Below are positions 48,573 to 60,545 of a DNA stretch of 64,000 nucleotides, one piece after another. The notes beneath the pieces are model-generated. The model searched no databases, had not been told where the DNA came from, and saw only the letters and a program-made list of their open reading frames with translations. Within the stretch, counting starts at the first letter, position 1. The number at the start of each line of letters is the position of its first letter. This stretch comes from Rhododendron vialii (Eukaryota; Streptophyta; Magnoliopsida; Ericales; Ericaceae). The stretch lies in assembly GCF_030253575.1 (NCBI RefSeq), contig NC_080561.1:38673564-38737563 (forward strand). Reading direction: 5' to 3'. The translations under genes were made by a program, and so were the position numbers.

Positions 48573-48703
48573 AGCTATGCCTAACCTTTACACCACACAG
48601 ATATGACAAAAGTATTACTCCAAAACTGGACCTACAGGCTACAGTCAAGCCTTTTTCTTAAAGTAATTTGAAGGGAAAAAAAAACAAACCAGATAGAGCA
48701 GTG

Positions 48704-49059
48704 CTACAGCCACCGCACCAAAATGCGGTGGCCGGCCAGTGCACGTCGTGTGAGGCCCACTCCGGGCCTCGCACGAATGATCCGAGCCGTTCAATAATTT
48801 TAGAAAAAAAACCCTAGTGTGTAGACTTTCCATTTGTAGGTGCTCGGATCAACCTTTTCATCTTTCTATACACCTGAAAATTAATCTTTCCATTTTTTCC
48901 AATTTTCCAAAGATGAGATGATCGATCCGAGCATCTACACATATCGGATCGAGCTGATGTTACGCGATGCCCACTCGGTTTTTTTTTTAAATTATTGAAC
49001 GGTTCGGATCATCTGTGCGAGGTCCGGAGTGGGCCCCACACGGCATGCGGTAGCTGTAG
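48704..49059. mobile_element. MITE of the GATCCGAGCCGTTCA family
   Basis: The ends ctacagccaccgca and tgcggtagctgtag are inverted. Sub-terminal gcccactccgggcctcgcac and gatccgagccgttcaataat also pair with the right side. Related elements or remnants occur near 52905, 60326 and 62560. Confidence 0.8.
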
Positions 49060-50759
49060 ACTTTCTGAACCAGATATTCAAGAACTTGACCCAATAATCG
49101 ATATCATGTGGACCGAAATGTCACACTTGTATTGGAAAAAAAGAAGAAGATATTTAAGACTAGGTCAAGAAATAAATGCCACGGGGAGGAAAGTTTTGGT
49201 TGAAAAGGCCAACTATTTGAGTACGAAAATAAAGCTCAATTTTTTTTAAAAAATAACTCAAATAAAAAAGGATACTAAGAAAATATAATTTTGTCGTTTT
49301 ATATAAATTGTTTTAATTTTTCAATTCTCTCGTTGAGCCGAAGAATACTGTTAGAATAATGAAGAAGATTGTAGAAGATTATCGATTAATTATAACTAGG
49401 AGCCCATCACGGTTTGATTATGATCGGCTTTCCATAGTTAGCACTCTCATGATTATTCAATTTATTACAATATTTACTTTCTCTATATTCTCATAACAAA
49501 TATATTGTAAAAACTATACCCGATTTAGTAGTAAAAATTGAAATAAAACAACCAAAAATACTCCTAATAAATAAATAAATAAAACGAAGAAAAGGAGGCG
49601 GCTTGACCGGTCGGGTCAATGTTGGCTTTTGAAAAATTTGGTGGGAGACAACTTTCCCTTGGACTACACCAATTCGGAATTTGGCCAATTTATCTGTCAA
49701 AAAAGCACGCCAATGCCAAAAAACTCATTTTCAGCCCTGTTGTGCTGACTGGTGTTGGGTCAATTCTTCTTTGATAACTCGGCACTTTGGATCTGCTTAT
49801 GCACATTTTGACTAATCCTAAAGAGACCAATGCCAATGCCTACTTACATGAGCCTAATCGAAACTCCAAAAGAATCGATACCACTTGAGAAATTTTAAAC
49901 CTGAAATTCTTAGGAGAGACCTTACCCCTAAACTCAGGTCTTGACCGCCAAGTCAGCCCTTTGTTGGTCAGTTATATTCACAAAGCATCAAAATGTAGTT
50001 TCCGAAGTGCTAGTACTTCTATTTTGCAAGTCTCGCCATCGTACTAAAAGTTTTGCCTGTTTCGCCAAATCTTTGAATGAAATTTGACCTACAAATTGGT
50101 AGTATTTCCACAAATCAATGATTTGGTGGTGGAAATAGTTAGAATTGAAATACTCCTATGCAGAATGAATAACAAGACTAGTCTCGTTAGTTGGTAATAA
50201 CGAGATCGGTGAAGTTAGTGGACATTGAGATTAATCCCTCGAGTTAGATGGTCCATTTGAGCCGGTTGCATAGCATAAAAATAGATAAAGAAATCATCAT
50301 TAGAAAAAACACGTATTTCAAATCCATATCTTTATTTTCACCTCGTAATAAGTTACCCCACTAGAATTCAAAATCAATCGGTGATAATTTGTCACACGCC
50401 GTAATTTTTTAAGAATCTCACATTCATGAAATATGAAATCGAGGTCGTTTTGAAATGGAAATTGAAAGAGCCGAATTAAGTACAACATTAGCTTCTTTTA
50501 ATTTTCTTGTGCTGTCACTAGCTGTCATGTTTTCCTATAAAGTTAGTGAATTATGAATGTGATTAAAAATGGATCTTTATTACTATAACCAACGCATTTA
50601 TATATTACTCCAAAAGCTCAAAACCACGTAATAAAAACAAAATTACAGGAATGCAAATTAAAAGTGTGACAACTGATCAAATCAGATTCATTGGACATAC
50701 GTACATTTATTGTTATGATTTTATTTTAATCAAATTGGACACCAGAAGTACAGAAAATA
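49060..50759. other. Intergenic, no gene seen
   Basis: AT-rich sequence with only short spurious ORFs and no recognised repeat. Confidence 0.4.
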
Positions 50760-50846
50760 CTCCCTCCGTCCCAATTTTGGACAAATATAACTAATTTAAA
50801 ATCCAGTTAGAATGGAACGAGGGACTAAAAAATGGGGACGGAGAGA
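50760..50846. mobile_element. Short Stowaway-like MITE
   Basis: The left end ctccctccgtcccaattttg and right end ggggacggagag are inverted, with TA on the left and TAA-like sequence on the right. Only 87 bp, so an internally deleted copy. Confidence 0.7.
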
Positions 50847-52647
50847 ATAAATGCAAAATATATAACAGAACTGTTTACATGCATTAGCCAAATATCCCAT
50901 CATTTAAAGCAGCTTTTATGAGCAAATAATGTCCAATTGGACCCTCTATTTGTTACTCTCCCTATGAGCTGTCTTGAGCCTTGTTATTGCTCCACAGATA
51001 GATTTTCAAATTTTAATTTTTTTCCTTTATTTTTTTGGGTTTGGAGTTACACGTAAAAAAAAAAAAAACTTTATCTAATTAACCTAATTTTAAGAGGTGG
51101 AGAAGTGGAAGGTTACGAACACAACAACACGCACAATGTTTTGCACAACACGTCTAAATATCAAGTCTCATTGTGTGTTAAAAAATAACAATCCATCCAG
51201 ATACCGATAAACCTCATGCTCTTCTCGTGAACTCTCAATTGGAATATCGGGTGCATGCACTTCCTAAACATGGGATCACAAGAGCTAATACAAACCAACC
51301 ATAATAAAAGAATCACTATGAAAGGATTGTTATATGTGACCTAGGTTACGTAATCCAACGATAGAATTCATTAGTACTTTTGCTTTTAATACGTGGTATA
51401 CGTTATCGCTCTCAATTCTCACTCTCATGAACTTCAGTAGCACAAGATTCCGAAAGAGGATTTTATGATTTCACTCATGCTCATGCAGGCATGCATGCAC
51501 CACAAGTGGCGTAGTGTGACCGGACTTTTTTATTCTACAGATCACCATGTTTTTAAATATTTGAAAAATGGAAAAAAAATTCAAGCTAGAGCTTAATTTC
51601 ATTAGACAAGGCGGCCCGCAAATTGTAGCTGCCGAGTCAAAATGGCTATCTTAAACCGTTCGTATCGTAAATGTTTTACAAACACAAAAAAAAGAAAAGA
51701 AAAGGTTCGATCGGACATAGACCTCTATATCAATAAATTGCATTATTTGTGGAAAACAATATAGACCATGAAAATTTAAAGATGACATTTGCAATCCATT
51801 CGGACTGGCAAATGTAAACTGTTGATCTAGCTACCGATGTTTAATCTAATTAATTTTTGCAAAAACATACTCTCTTTGTCCAAAAAAAAGTTAGCCCTCT
51901 ACAAAAAGAAGTATAGTTTTTAACCAAAAAAAAATTATTTTGTATTGATTTCTAAAAAGGGTTTCACACCAATTTAATTTTTTTTTAAATTTCCGTATAA
52001 AGAAATATAAGAATCTATTTATGAAGTTTGTTTAATTTGTTAAACCAAAAATTACACATCTTTTCCCCTGATTTGCTAATCCCCACCCATGGTACAAGGG
52101 AATATGTGAGGCCACATATTTCTCAAGATTAGATAGCTAGTCCCACGTAAAGGTGAGATTGAATAGAGATTATTGGGCTACTTACCCTATACTATCCAAT
52201 ACCATTGGTCTTATTTTCGTCTTCATTCAATAGTCAAAAATGATTCTCGATCCATCTCCTGTCCCATTATTTATATCACCAAATCAAACAAAGTACAACT
52301 AATTATGTAAGACATGCAATTCTATCTTTTTATCTTTTTATTTGGGATTCACAAGTCCTCTTTATCCGCATCATTAATCACAGTACAACTAATCATCTAG
52401 TATATATAATCCCATCTTTTATTTCGAACCAAACCCTTTGAGCCAAAATTTAACATGTCACACATACAGTACTAACCATTAGACGTGTTCACGAGGTCGT
52501 GCTATTTATGGTCACGCAACCGGATCTTGATTATCATGGAAATTTTTAGAGATTAGCCTTCCACGAGCGATTTATTTGTTGTTATCGTACATTGTTTTAA
52601 TGGCTAAAAAACAATTATGTGTGGAATGATCAAATTGAATAAATTAG
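50847..52647. other. Intergenic, with a possible Stowaway remnant
   Basis: No gene seen. tactctctttgtcc near 51868 resembles a decayed Stowaway left end. The rest is AT-rich DNA without recognised features. Confidence 0.4.
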
Positions 52648-52768
52648 GAAATGATATTGACACTCCAAAAATTGATGCAGGCACTCAAAAAACAAAAGAA
52701 AATGACTTTGGAATTACATTGATTCTGGAGTGCTTGCATCAATTTTTGGAGTGTCAATATCATTTTCC
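52648..52768. mobile_element. Near-perfect ~40-bp-arm hairpin (MITE or small-RNA precursor)
   Basis: The left arm 52648-52686 and right arm 52728-52768 are inverted copies with one substitution and one indel, around a ~41-base loop. The core reads tgatattgacactccaaaaa. The near-identity of the arms suggests a young element or one under pairing constraint. It encodes nothing. Confidence 0.8.
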
Positions 52769-52904
52769 AATTGAAAAGCTCAGAAATAGAGTTGATTGGT
52801 CATTGACTCATTGTTTAAGGTCTCACAAAATTCGTTTCTATTTGAGCAAGTTAATGAAATCGGTTGTTACCCAAAAAAAAGTTAATTAAACACTCTTAGC
52901 ATCG

Positions 52905-53060
52905 ATGTGTGTAGGGTGATTGGATCAAGCACCCTACACACATCAGATGTCATTGATTTCCATGTTGGGCCTCTCGTTTTTTTTTTAAATTTTTGAACGG
53001 CTCGGATCGGCCGTACGGGAGCCGGAGACAATTCAGCACAGCCGTCGGTACGATTTCCTA
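52905..53060. mobile_element. MITE remnant
   Basis: aaatttttgaacggctcggatcggccg and the flanking gagccgg phrase match the right half of the element at 48704-49059. An inverted gtgtgtagggtg / caccctacacac pair lies at 52909-52941. Confidence 0.5.
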
Positions 53061-53240
53061 TGAAAACCGTCGGTACCTATATCATTTTCGTTTTTAAAAA
53101 TTAGTAATGTAATTAAAACGGCAATTTTACATGTCTGTCAAGTTTACAAATACGAACGGTTTCAATCATTACTCTAGCCCACACAGCCAAACGGGAAGAT
53201 AACAGACTGGATGGGAGAGTCCGGTCCGAATTCCTCGCGC

Positions 53241-53384
53241 CTATATATAAGAAAAACAGAGGAATTTCGATACACTTCTTCTCTCTCATAATTTCCAAAC
53301 TCCCTCTCTCCTCCGTTTCTCGCAAAGGATCGCGGAGCCCCCATATTTCTTTCTTTTCTCCCTTCTCCCTCCGTCTTCCAAGAG

Positions 53385-53416
<32 letters not shown>
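53241..53416 (+). promoter_or_regulatory. IPCS core promoter and leader
   Basis: A TATA box ctatatataa lies at 53241-53250, placing the start near 53275. The leader is pyrimidine-rich at first, then has a (GA)n tract at about 53388-53416. Two upstream ATGs (53689 and 53717) precede the main start. Confidence 0.6.
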
Positions 53417-53418
<2 letters not shown>

Positions 53419-53751
53419 TAGAATCCTCATAGTTGTAATCATTGTTGGAAACCAATAAAGTCTCGAAGATTAATTGGGCACCCAATTACGAGGCGATTTT
53501 GGCGGTCTACAATTCGAAAACTAATCTCAAGATTTTCTCTTTTCTGGGTTTCGAGGATTTTTCTTGGTTTTGGCGATTGGGTCCCCACCGGTGGATCGTA
53601 CTTGTCAAAAAGTTCGGATTTTTTTTTCTTCACTTGCCATTACAGAGGACCATTGTGCATTAACGAGAGAGATTTTGAGAGAGTTTCGATGAATGATGGT
53701 GGTTCTTTGATGTAATATGGACGCATTGGTAGTAATTAATACAAGAAGAAT

Positions 53752-56700
53752 ATGTCGCTTTACATTGGTCGCGAGGCTTCAAAGGTTCGTCTTATGCTTG
53801 CGTAGAAAAAGTTCCTTTTTTTTTTTTTTTTGGGGGGGGGGGGGGGGGGAATGGCATGTTTGGGATTCCTTTTATTTTAAATAGATTCTAGTTTTTGAGT
53901 AGTAAATTATAGATTTTTGAATTACAACCACAATTAAGAGCTTTTCGACGGTGTATGCAGAATACACTTTGTACAAGTATCGTGTATGTAAAAGTATAAA
54001 CGAGAATTCAGAATGCTTCGTTTGGTGATTCGTGGATTCTCTATTTTCCGGGTTTTTTTTCGATAATTTGCCTTGGTAGAATTGATTCTAAAAGGTGCGG
54101 CCAGACACCCAATATTCGAAACTGAATGCAGAATGGAAAAAAGGGTCTCCCAAGCATGCTTCGAATTGCTTTTCTTTCGATTCTGTTTTCTGCTTCTTGT
54201 ATTGATTTGGGTGGTTGTTGTTGTTGTCGTCGTCGTTATGAGAAGCTATGGAAGAGGATTTACGCAGAAACCACAACAGAAATCAACCTTCTTGCCGAGA
54301 ACTGGAAGTATCTTCTCGCGGGGCTAATCTTTCAGGTTTACATTTGCCTTTGAGATTAAATCAATGCACATGCCATGTTTAATTCATGTTCTTTTCTGCA
54401 TGTTTAGGTAGTGTTTGGTTCGCTAGAATGAATGAAGCCAGCCAACTCATGAAAAGGTCACGCACCTAAATTGGTGGATGATTCCATTCTTAATCTGCAT
54501 TCGAGTATTCTAGCGAATCAAATGTCGTAATGACCGTTCCAGGGAATATGACCATTCTTTCCAATTTCAGGCCGATGAAGCAAACACATCCTTATTGTTG
54601 AAAATGTTTGCTTTTCTATGGGTCGAGACCCGTATTTGCGTATTTGTGTTCAAAACTGGGCATTACTTTGTGTTCTTTTCGGATAATTGTTTCCGGGTTG
54701 ATTTGAATTTCAGATTTGATTGTTAAAATATGGTGTGTGTTGTGGAATGCTGAATTCGTTGTGGTGTACTTGAACAACTTGTGTAACGCTTTTGGCCTCC
54801 GCATTTTAATTATTGGTGTTTAGATTCCAGCCATTTCTTTAATTAAACCCATCTGGATTCTAGAGTGAACTATTTTGTCAGTTTTTTTCATTCCTCTTCT
54901 TTCTTTCTTTTTTGGGTTGGCTGAAGCTTAAAGTTGCTATTCTACTTTAATTTCTCAATAAACATTTTGTAAAAGGAACACTATCTCGTCGTTGTTCTCC
55001 GAATGTGGAAGCAAGAGGAGAAAGATAAATTTTCTGAAAGAACGCGTGACACATGCTATAATCGTTTTTTGCGATGGTCGAAAGACTTTCATCATTTATG
55101 CTAGTGTATCATTAATTCGGGATAGGTAATAGTAATAACTATTTTTTTCTCTTTTCGTGTTTCCATTTCTTTAGTTTCCTAATGCTTAAACGTTGTATTC
55201 GTCTAACATGTGGTATAAACTTCTCTTTTCTCCTCAGTACATCCATGGACTAGCTGCTCGAGGAGTTCATTACATCCATCGGCCTGGACCAACCCTTCAG
55301 GATGTTGGGTACTTTCTTCTTCCGGTTCGTATCTCCTTTCTTTCATTTGTGTTGTTCCTTTTTATTTCATGAATTGCTTCCACTATTATGAGGCACCTTT
55401 TCTCATTTACGGGGCTTTTGTGACTAAAGGAACTTGGGCAAGACAACGCTTACATCAGTGAGACTGTATTCTCCTTCATCTTTCTATCCTTTATCTTGGT
55501 ACGGTTCCGAATCCTCCTCTGCAACCCCCGTAACCCTGCACACACTTACACACTCGCGAACCTAGATTTTATGTCCCTTACTGCCCCTTCTAGTTGAGGG
55601 TCAAACGAGATGAACGTAAGAGTAGACAACTAGACATATCATGTTACTGCTACTTCCTTATAAGTTTGAGGCTTTCAGGGTTCATAATCATTGTTTTCCT
55701 CATATGTTTTGTGTTCCGGTGCAGTGGTCCTTTCATCCTTTCATTTTCAAGAGCAAAAAAATCTACACTGTGCTAGTTTGGTGCAGGGTTCTGGCCTTTT
55801 TAGTTGTAAGTTGTTGTTCTTTGTTCCTCATGTATTTGGTACTTCTTCTGCCTTTGACCTTAATAATGAATCTCGAACATCCCTTTGATAGTTTGTCTTT
55901 GCAACTGTTTTCACTGCAGGCTTGTCAGTTTCTCCGGATCATAACATTCTACTCTACTCAGCTCCCTGGCCCGAACTATCATTGTCGCGAGGTTAATTCC
56001 ACTAGATTTACACCGTGTTTTTTTGTTAGCCATGATCTGATACTGTTTTTACCTGTAATTAAGAATTATAACTGTCCAATTTCATGTTTTATATTGAGAG
56101 TGAGCAACTTTGCCTTGTACTGAATATACTTGCATTTCTATCAAACGATGGACGTACAGGGTTCAAAGCTTGCCACGCTCCCTCGTCCAGAGAGTGTACT
56201 TGAAGTGCTATTAATCAACTGTGAGTTGCTACTATTGACTTACAATTTCCTTTGGCAAGAAATGCCCTTTTTACGTACGCTCATTTGGATTTTTATGTGC
56301 AGTTCCTCGGGGTGTGATATACGGTTGTGGTGATTTGATATTTTCATCGCACATGATCTTCTCTCTAGTCTTTGTGCGCACGTATCAGAAATACGGAACA
56401 CACAGGTGAGGGGAAGCTTTAATAATGGGACATATCGCTCTTGTTTCCTTGAAGTATGCCCTACAAAGAGTAGTATTTGTGTTGTGTAGGTATAATGGAA
56501 CTTGTTTCTTCTTTGTGGTAGTTAGCTGAAAACTTATTCCTTGCTCAAATTATCGCACATATTCACCGTTCCAAGGAAAGCTTCACAAATAGAGATTGCA
56601 TGGATTTGACTTTTGGCAGCTATAATTAATCTTCGTCTTCCCTTGCGTTCTTGTGATATACATTTCTGCTGGATATATAGATCCCTGGTTTCGCCTATCA

Positions 56701-57589
56701 TTCCCTTGGATAAATCTGGTTTTGACATACGGTTAGAATTGTTGGTCATTCGATCACTGCTTACTTTGAATGTGCGAGTGCAAAATTATCAAGAAAAAAA
56801 GGTGAAAAAAGGGGTGAAAGTTTGCTCACCCTTTCTTTTTTAGCACTGTCAACTTCGTTGTTGGAAAAAAACCAAACTAAAACAGGAGTGTTTCCTTTTT
56901 TTTTTCTAGAGTTAAGAGTGCTTTTTTTAATTTTCCTCCTGGATTTGTATGAAAATTTTCTCCTCTGATGTCCTGAAGTTTTCTTAAGCAGGTTCATCAA
57001 GCAGTGCGCATGGTTAATTGTGGTGGTCCAGAGCTTGTTGATAGTAGCATCCCGGAAGCATTATACAGTTGACGTTGTTGTGGCTTGGTAAAGCATGTGA
57101 TTTTAGTTTCCGTTTGCATCTACGAACCAACATGCATATCTCATCTGATAAAGTCCATCGAATAAAATTCTTTTGTAGGTATACTGTTAATTTGGTGGTT
57201 TTCTTCATTGATCATAAGTTACCAGGTTAGCATTTCTACGTCTTTCTTTTTTTTGTTTGAATCGTTTGATTTTAAACATCTATATTGACGTTTGAGTTGT
57301 TTCAATTCAGAAATGCCTGACCGGCCTGGGGGTTTGGCATTGTTGCTGCCGCTCAGTAAGGATACCCGGACAAAAGAAGAGATTCACAAGCTTGTAAATG
57401 GGAACTCTGGAGATCCTTTAGCTCAGGTACAATGGAAGTAGCAAAAAATTCCTTTATATTTTCTGTTGTTCTGGTTTTTAAACAGCCCTTTCTTTCCAGA
57501 GGCTGAGAAGTCCGAGAAGTCCAGTGAACGGCAAGATTCTCGAAGATGCCAATTCGGTCCATGTTGACAAGATGATGAATGGGGTGTAG
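53752..57589 (+). CDS. IPCS: Inositol-phosphoceramide synthase (12 coding exons, 314 aa)
   Basis: Exons 53752-53784, 54246-54335, 55238-55324, 55430-55498, 55725-55805, 55920-55991, 56160-56220, 56303-56405, 56992-57087, 57179-57225, 57311-57426 and 57500-57589, all GT-AG and in phase, give 314 residues. Arabidopsis IPCS2/ERH1 is about 305. The start [15 protein letters not shown] matches the family N-terminus. Several membrane segments are evident. The catalytic triad of the lipid phosphotransferase fold is present: His181 in [12 protein letters not shown], and His222 and Asp226 in [12 protein letters not shown]. The enzyme moves phosphoinositol from phosphatidylinositol to ceramide in the Golgi/TGN, the first step of GIPC sphingolipid synthesis. 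In Arabidopsis its loss affects cell-death control. The C-terminal cytosolic tail ([20 protein letters not shown]) is family-like. Intron 1 contains a long T-then-G homopolymer. Confidence 0.97.
53815..53849 (+). repeat. Poly(T)-poly(G) homopolymer junction in IPCS intron 1
   Basis: A run of about 16 T is followed directly by 18 G (53832-53849), 30 bases after the exon 1 donor. Confidence 0.85.
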
Positions 57590-58149
57590 AGATAGTATAA
57601 AGATCAATTGTGCTGAAATTATATGAGCTGCTTCTGCAATATTTGGACTTCAGGTTTAGAGTAGTCACCGGCGGGTTTTTTGGAATTGAAGGGTAGTGAT
57701 GTGTGTATTCTAGTGGAAATCGGATATGGGCAAATCAAATACGTTGCGGATCAATCTGGGCGCCTTCTTTTATGGTTGATGCCATTTGCAACCACTACTT
57801 TCGTCGACATGTACCATGGAAATTTCTCGAGTGTTTATTTTGCGTTTGATTCAATCTTCCTCCTTCCGATGATAGTATTGCCATTGCGTGCGGGGTGAAC
57901 ATCCACATTTTCATTTGTCTCGGTGAATATGAACATGTTCTTAAGCCAATATAACATGTCTAACCAAGAAGAAAGGGCTAGCACAGAATTAACATATTTC
58001 TGGGTCCAATAATCTGAGCCAAATCCATAAGCAAAGCAATAATTGGTCACAATCTCATACACGTTGATCCCCAGAAGACCATATTCCAATTTTAATTTGT
58101 TAAACTTTGAGGCAAAATGTTCGAAGTCTGTCTCTCCTTAAATGGACAT
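57590..58149. other. IPCS 3' UTR and intergenic sequence
   Basis: No clear AATAAA close to the stop; the small ORF at 57680-57898 is not convincing. No repeat recognised. Confidence 0.35.
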
Positions 58150-58575
58150 CACAAAAATGGCGGACCACCAGCTTCATTAAGCTAGGCGCTTGGGCCGAAC
58201 CGTGTAGGTCAGACCGGCACCAATGGGTCACCCCTGATCACATTGATTGACCAGAACCACGGTTATGGGATCCACGCATGTTGTGGATAAGCCATTCGGC
58301 CGCGTCAGCATAACCACTTGGGTTCAGTACGTCATCGATGATATCACACCAAGTGGTTAGGGCACATGTCCGGCACAAGGTAACTTGGAGGTTAAGCCAA
58401 GAGATCTTATATAAAGTACGGCTCCATACTCTCTAATGAGTACGTCTTTATTATTCACCTAAGAGCTCTGGACTTTTATCTTCTCAATCAAGTACTTACT
58501 TAACGATCGGAGTACCTTCCTGATCGTCGTCACCGGCCGGGTTCCTTGCCCTGTAGGGCTTTGCTTCGTTTGCTC
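58150..58575 (+). mobile_element. Truncated LTR (Ty3/gypsy-like)
   Basis: GC-richer than its surroundings. It contains a TATA-like tatataaagtacgg near 58411. Its right end has tacttacttaacgatcggag followed by ttccttgccctgtaggg. This resembles the ...acttaagcatcggag... terminus common in plant gypsy LTRs. No internal coding region or second LTR is seen. Confidence 0.5.
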
Positions 58576-59890
58576 CGATAAATGGAATAACGCCCCAAGC
58601 GTAGGACTTAATACGTCAGTTGAAGCATGGTAATCTGGAAATTCGGGATCATACCCAAGGGAATAATTAATACGGCTTTGCTGGATTTGTAGATGCAAGC
58701 AAGAGCTTTCTGCTTTTAGACAGCCAACTTGGTTTTACGTGTGTAGTGAAAATGAAAAGGGGTTAAATTGAAAAGCAAATAAACTAAGATAAAGGGCAGG
58801 TTAGGTCTAGGAATTACTAACACTCACGATTCAAGTTAAACTGCATTTCTCATCCAATTACGCGGTTCGAGATACACAATTAAGGTTCTTAAATCGGAAA
58901 ATAAAATGGTTTGATTACCAAGCTAGCTCTAGAATTTATTTAGCAAATGCCTCGTGCGTCAGAGCTCCAAGCATCATGTGTGGTAAGTAGGCGATGCTCC
59001 TACCCACACATGATCAAGGAGATTAACACCTTAACAATTTGACAAATAAACCCGAACCCCACATCGATGATCGAACCAAAGGTTTAAACTTTATGGTTTC
59101 TTGAGTCATGAGGTGCTAATCACCCCATGACCTAACCTTGGAAAACTACCCACACATATTTATTGAGATAGGAGCAAGTAAAAATCTACTTAGCATAATT
59201 GAATTAACAACACTAGAAGAAAATTGAATTAAACGATAGATCGAAAGATTTACTACAACTTTAATAAAGATAACAATATCAAAAACTAATTAATGAAGAC
59301 AGAAAATAAAAATTCAAAGCTGAAAATTGAAGAACATTTAAGAACAAAACCCAAATCTAGATCTAGATCTAAAATTATGTAAGCAAATCTAAATCTACTC
59401 CCTAGTAGTACGCGCCTAGCATATTCTTCAGGAGATGCTTCAAAATTACTCTCAGAGGCTCTCGGTACCGATCACGAAGGCCATAAGTTACTGAGATAAG
59501 ACCTTGGTACCGATAGGCAAAAATAAGTGGTATCAATACCGAAGGTGTTAGGGGCTGTCGCTTTGGAGGGTGTTCGGTACCGATACCAAGTATTAAATGG
59601 TACCGATACCGAAGAGCTTAAATCCAGCCCTTGGTCTCTTGCTCTGCCTTGCCAGCTTGAGAGCCGTCGGGTCACCTTTGGGTCTTGACACGTCTTGGAT
59701 ACGCTTTAAGCTTTAACACCTTACTATTAAGTAATTTTCCTGCAAAACAGGATTGACAAGTCCTACGCACAAAAATAATTAAAAACGACTAAGTTAACAA
59801 AAAGATTGAACTAAAACTAGATAACTAGCGCACCCATAATTGTATTATCGGGTGCTAATCGGGCTCTAAATCTGAAGACGGAGCTTAGAC
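58576..59890. mobile_element. Non-coding dispersed repeat with GGTACC palindrome cluster
   Basis: Begins near cgtaggacttaatacgtcag and ggatcatacccaaggg, phrases I associate with non-autonomous plant retroelements. It has no coding capacity. Between 59462 and 59612 it carries five variants of TCGGTACCGA (59462, 59504, 59528, 59574 and 59597). Borders and class are uncertain. Confidence 0.45.
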
Positions 59891-59935
59891 CGGATCCGAA
59901 CTAGAGTAATAAAGGGATTACAGCACGTATGTATA

Positions 59936-59938
59936 CAT

Positions 59939-59966
<28 letters not shown>
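59936..59966. repeat. (GA)n microsatellite
   Basis: Pure GA dinucleotides. The surrounding 59891-60325 shows no gene; a short cgtgcaatcagagaaagga-type duplication lies near 60020-60050. Confidence 0.8.
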
Positions 59967-59971
<5 letters not shown>

Positions 59972-60325
59972 ATCAAAGGTATGTACTCCCCTGCTACATG
60001 TGCAATCAAGTTGATAATCAGAGAAAGGAGCGTGCAATCAGAGAAAGGAGCAGCAGCATAGCCATACAGGCAAGGTTTCCATTTTGGTTGGAGACATTAT
60101 TCAGGCATCACGTGCCCTTCTTCTGAGAACAGAAGCTCTGCCCATTTTTGTGTATGTATTGAAATGAGAAAGTCCTCCTTCCTATCCAGTGAAAAAACTT
60201 GTACTCTGTGCAAAATTAATTTCACTTTCTCAAGAAAAATTTTCAGCCAGGCCATGTGCCATGTCGATCGAGAGAGAATTTTGCCTAGTCTTGCCATCAG
60301 ATTTGTGGCATATTTTCACCAACGC

Positions 60326-60545
60326 TGCTACGGCCATCAACCGGGAATCGACGGGCACGCGGGACCCATTCTGAGTCCTGCACAGATGATTCGAGTCATT
60401 CAATAATTTAAAAAAAAAAACTGAAGGGGTCTGTGAAAAATCAACTCAATCCAATATGTGTAGATGATCGATCCAATCTTCTATTTTTTCATTCAAATTC
60501 CGGATCTCATGCGTGCCCGTCGGCTCCCAATCGGTGCTCTAGCTG
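60326..60545. mobile_element. MITE of the GATCCGAGCCGTTCA family
   Basis: The left gctacggcc...cgacgggcacgc and right gcgtgcccgtcgg...gctctagc are inverted. Inside, gatgattcgagtcattcaat matches the internal phrase of the element at 48704-49059. Confidence 0.7.
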
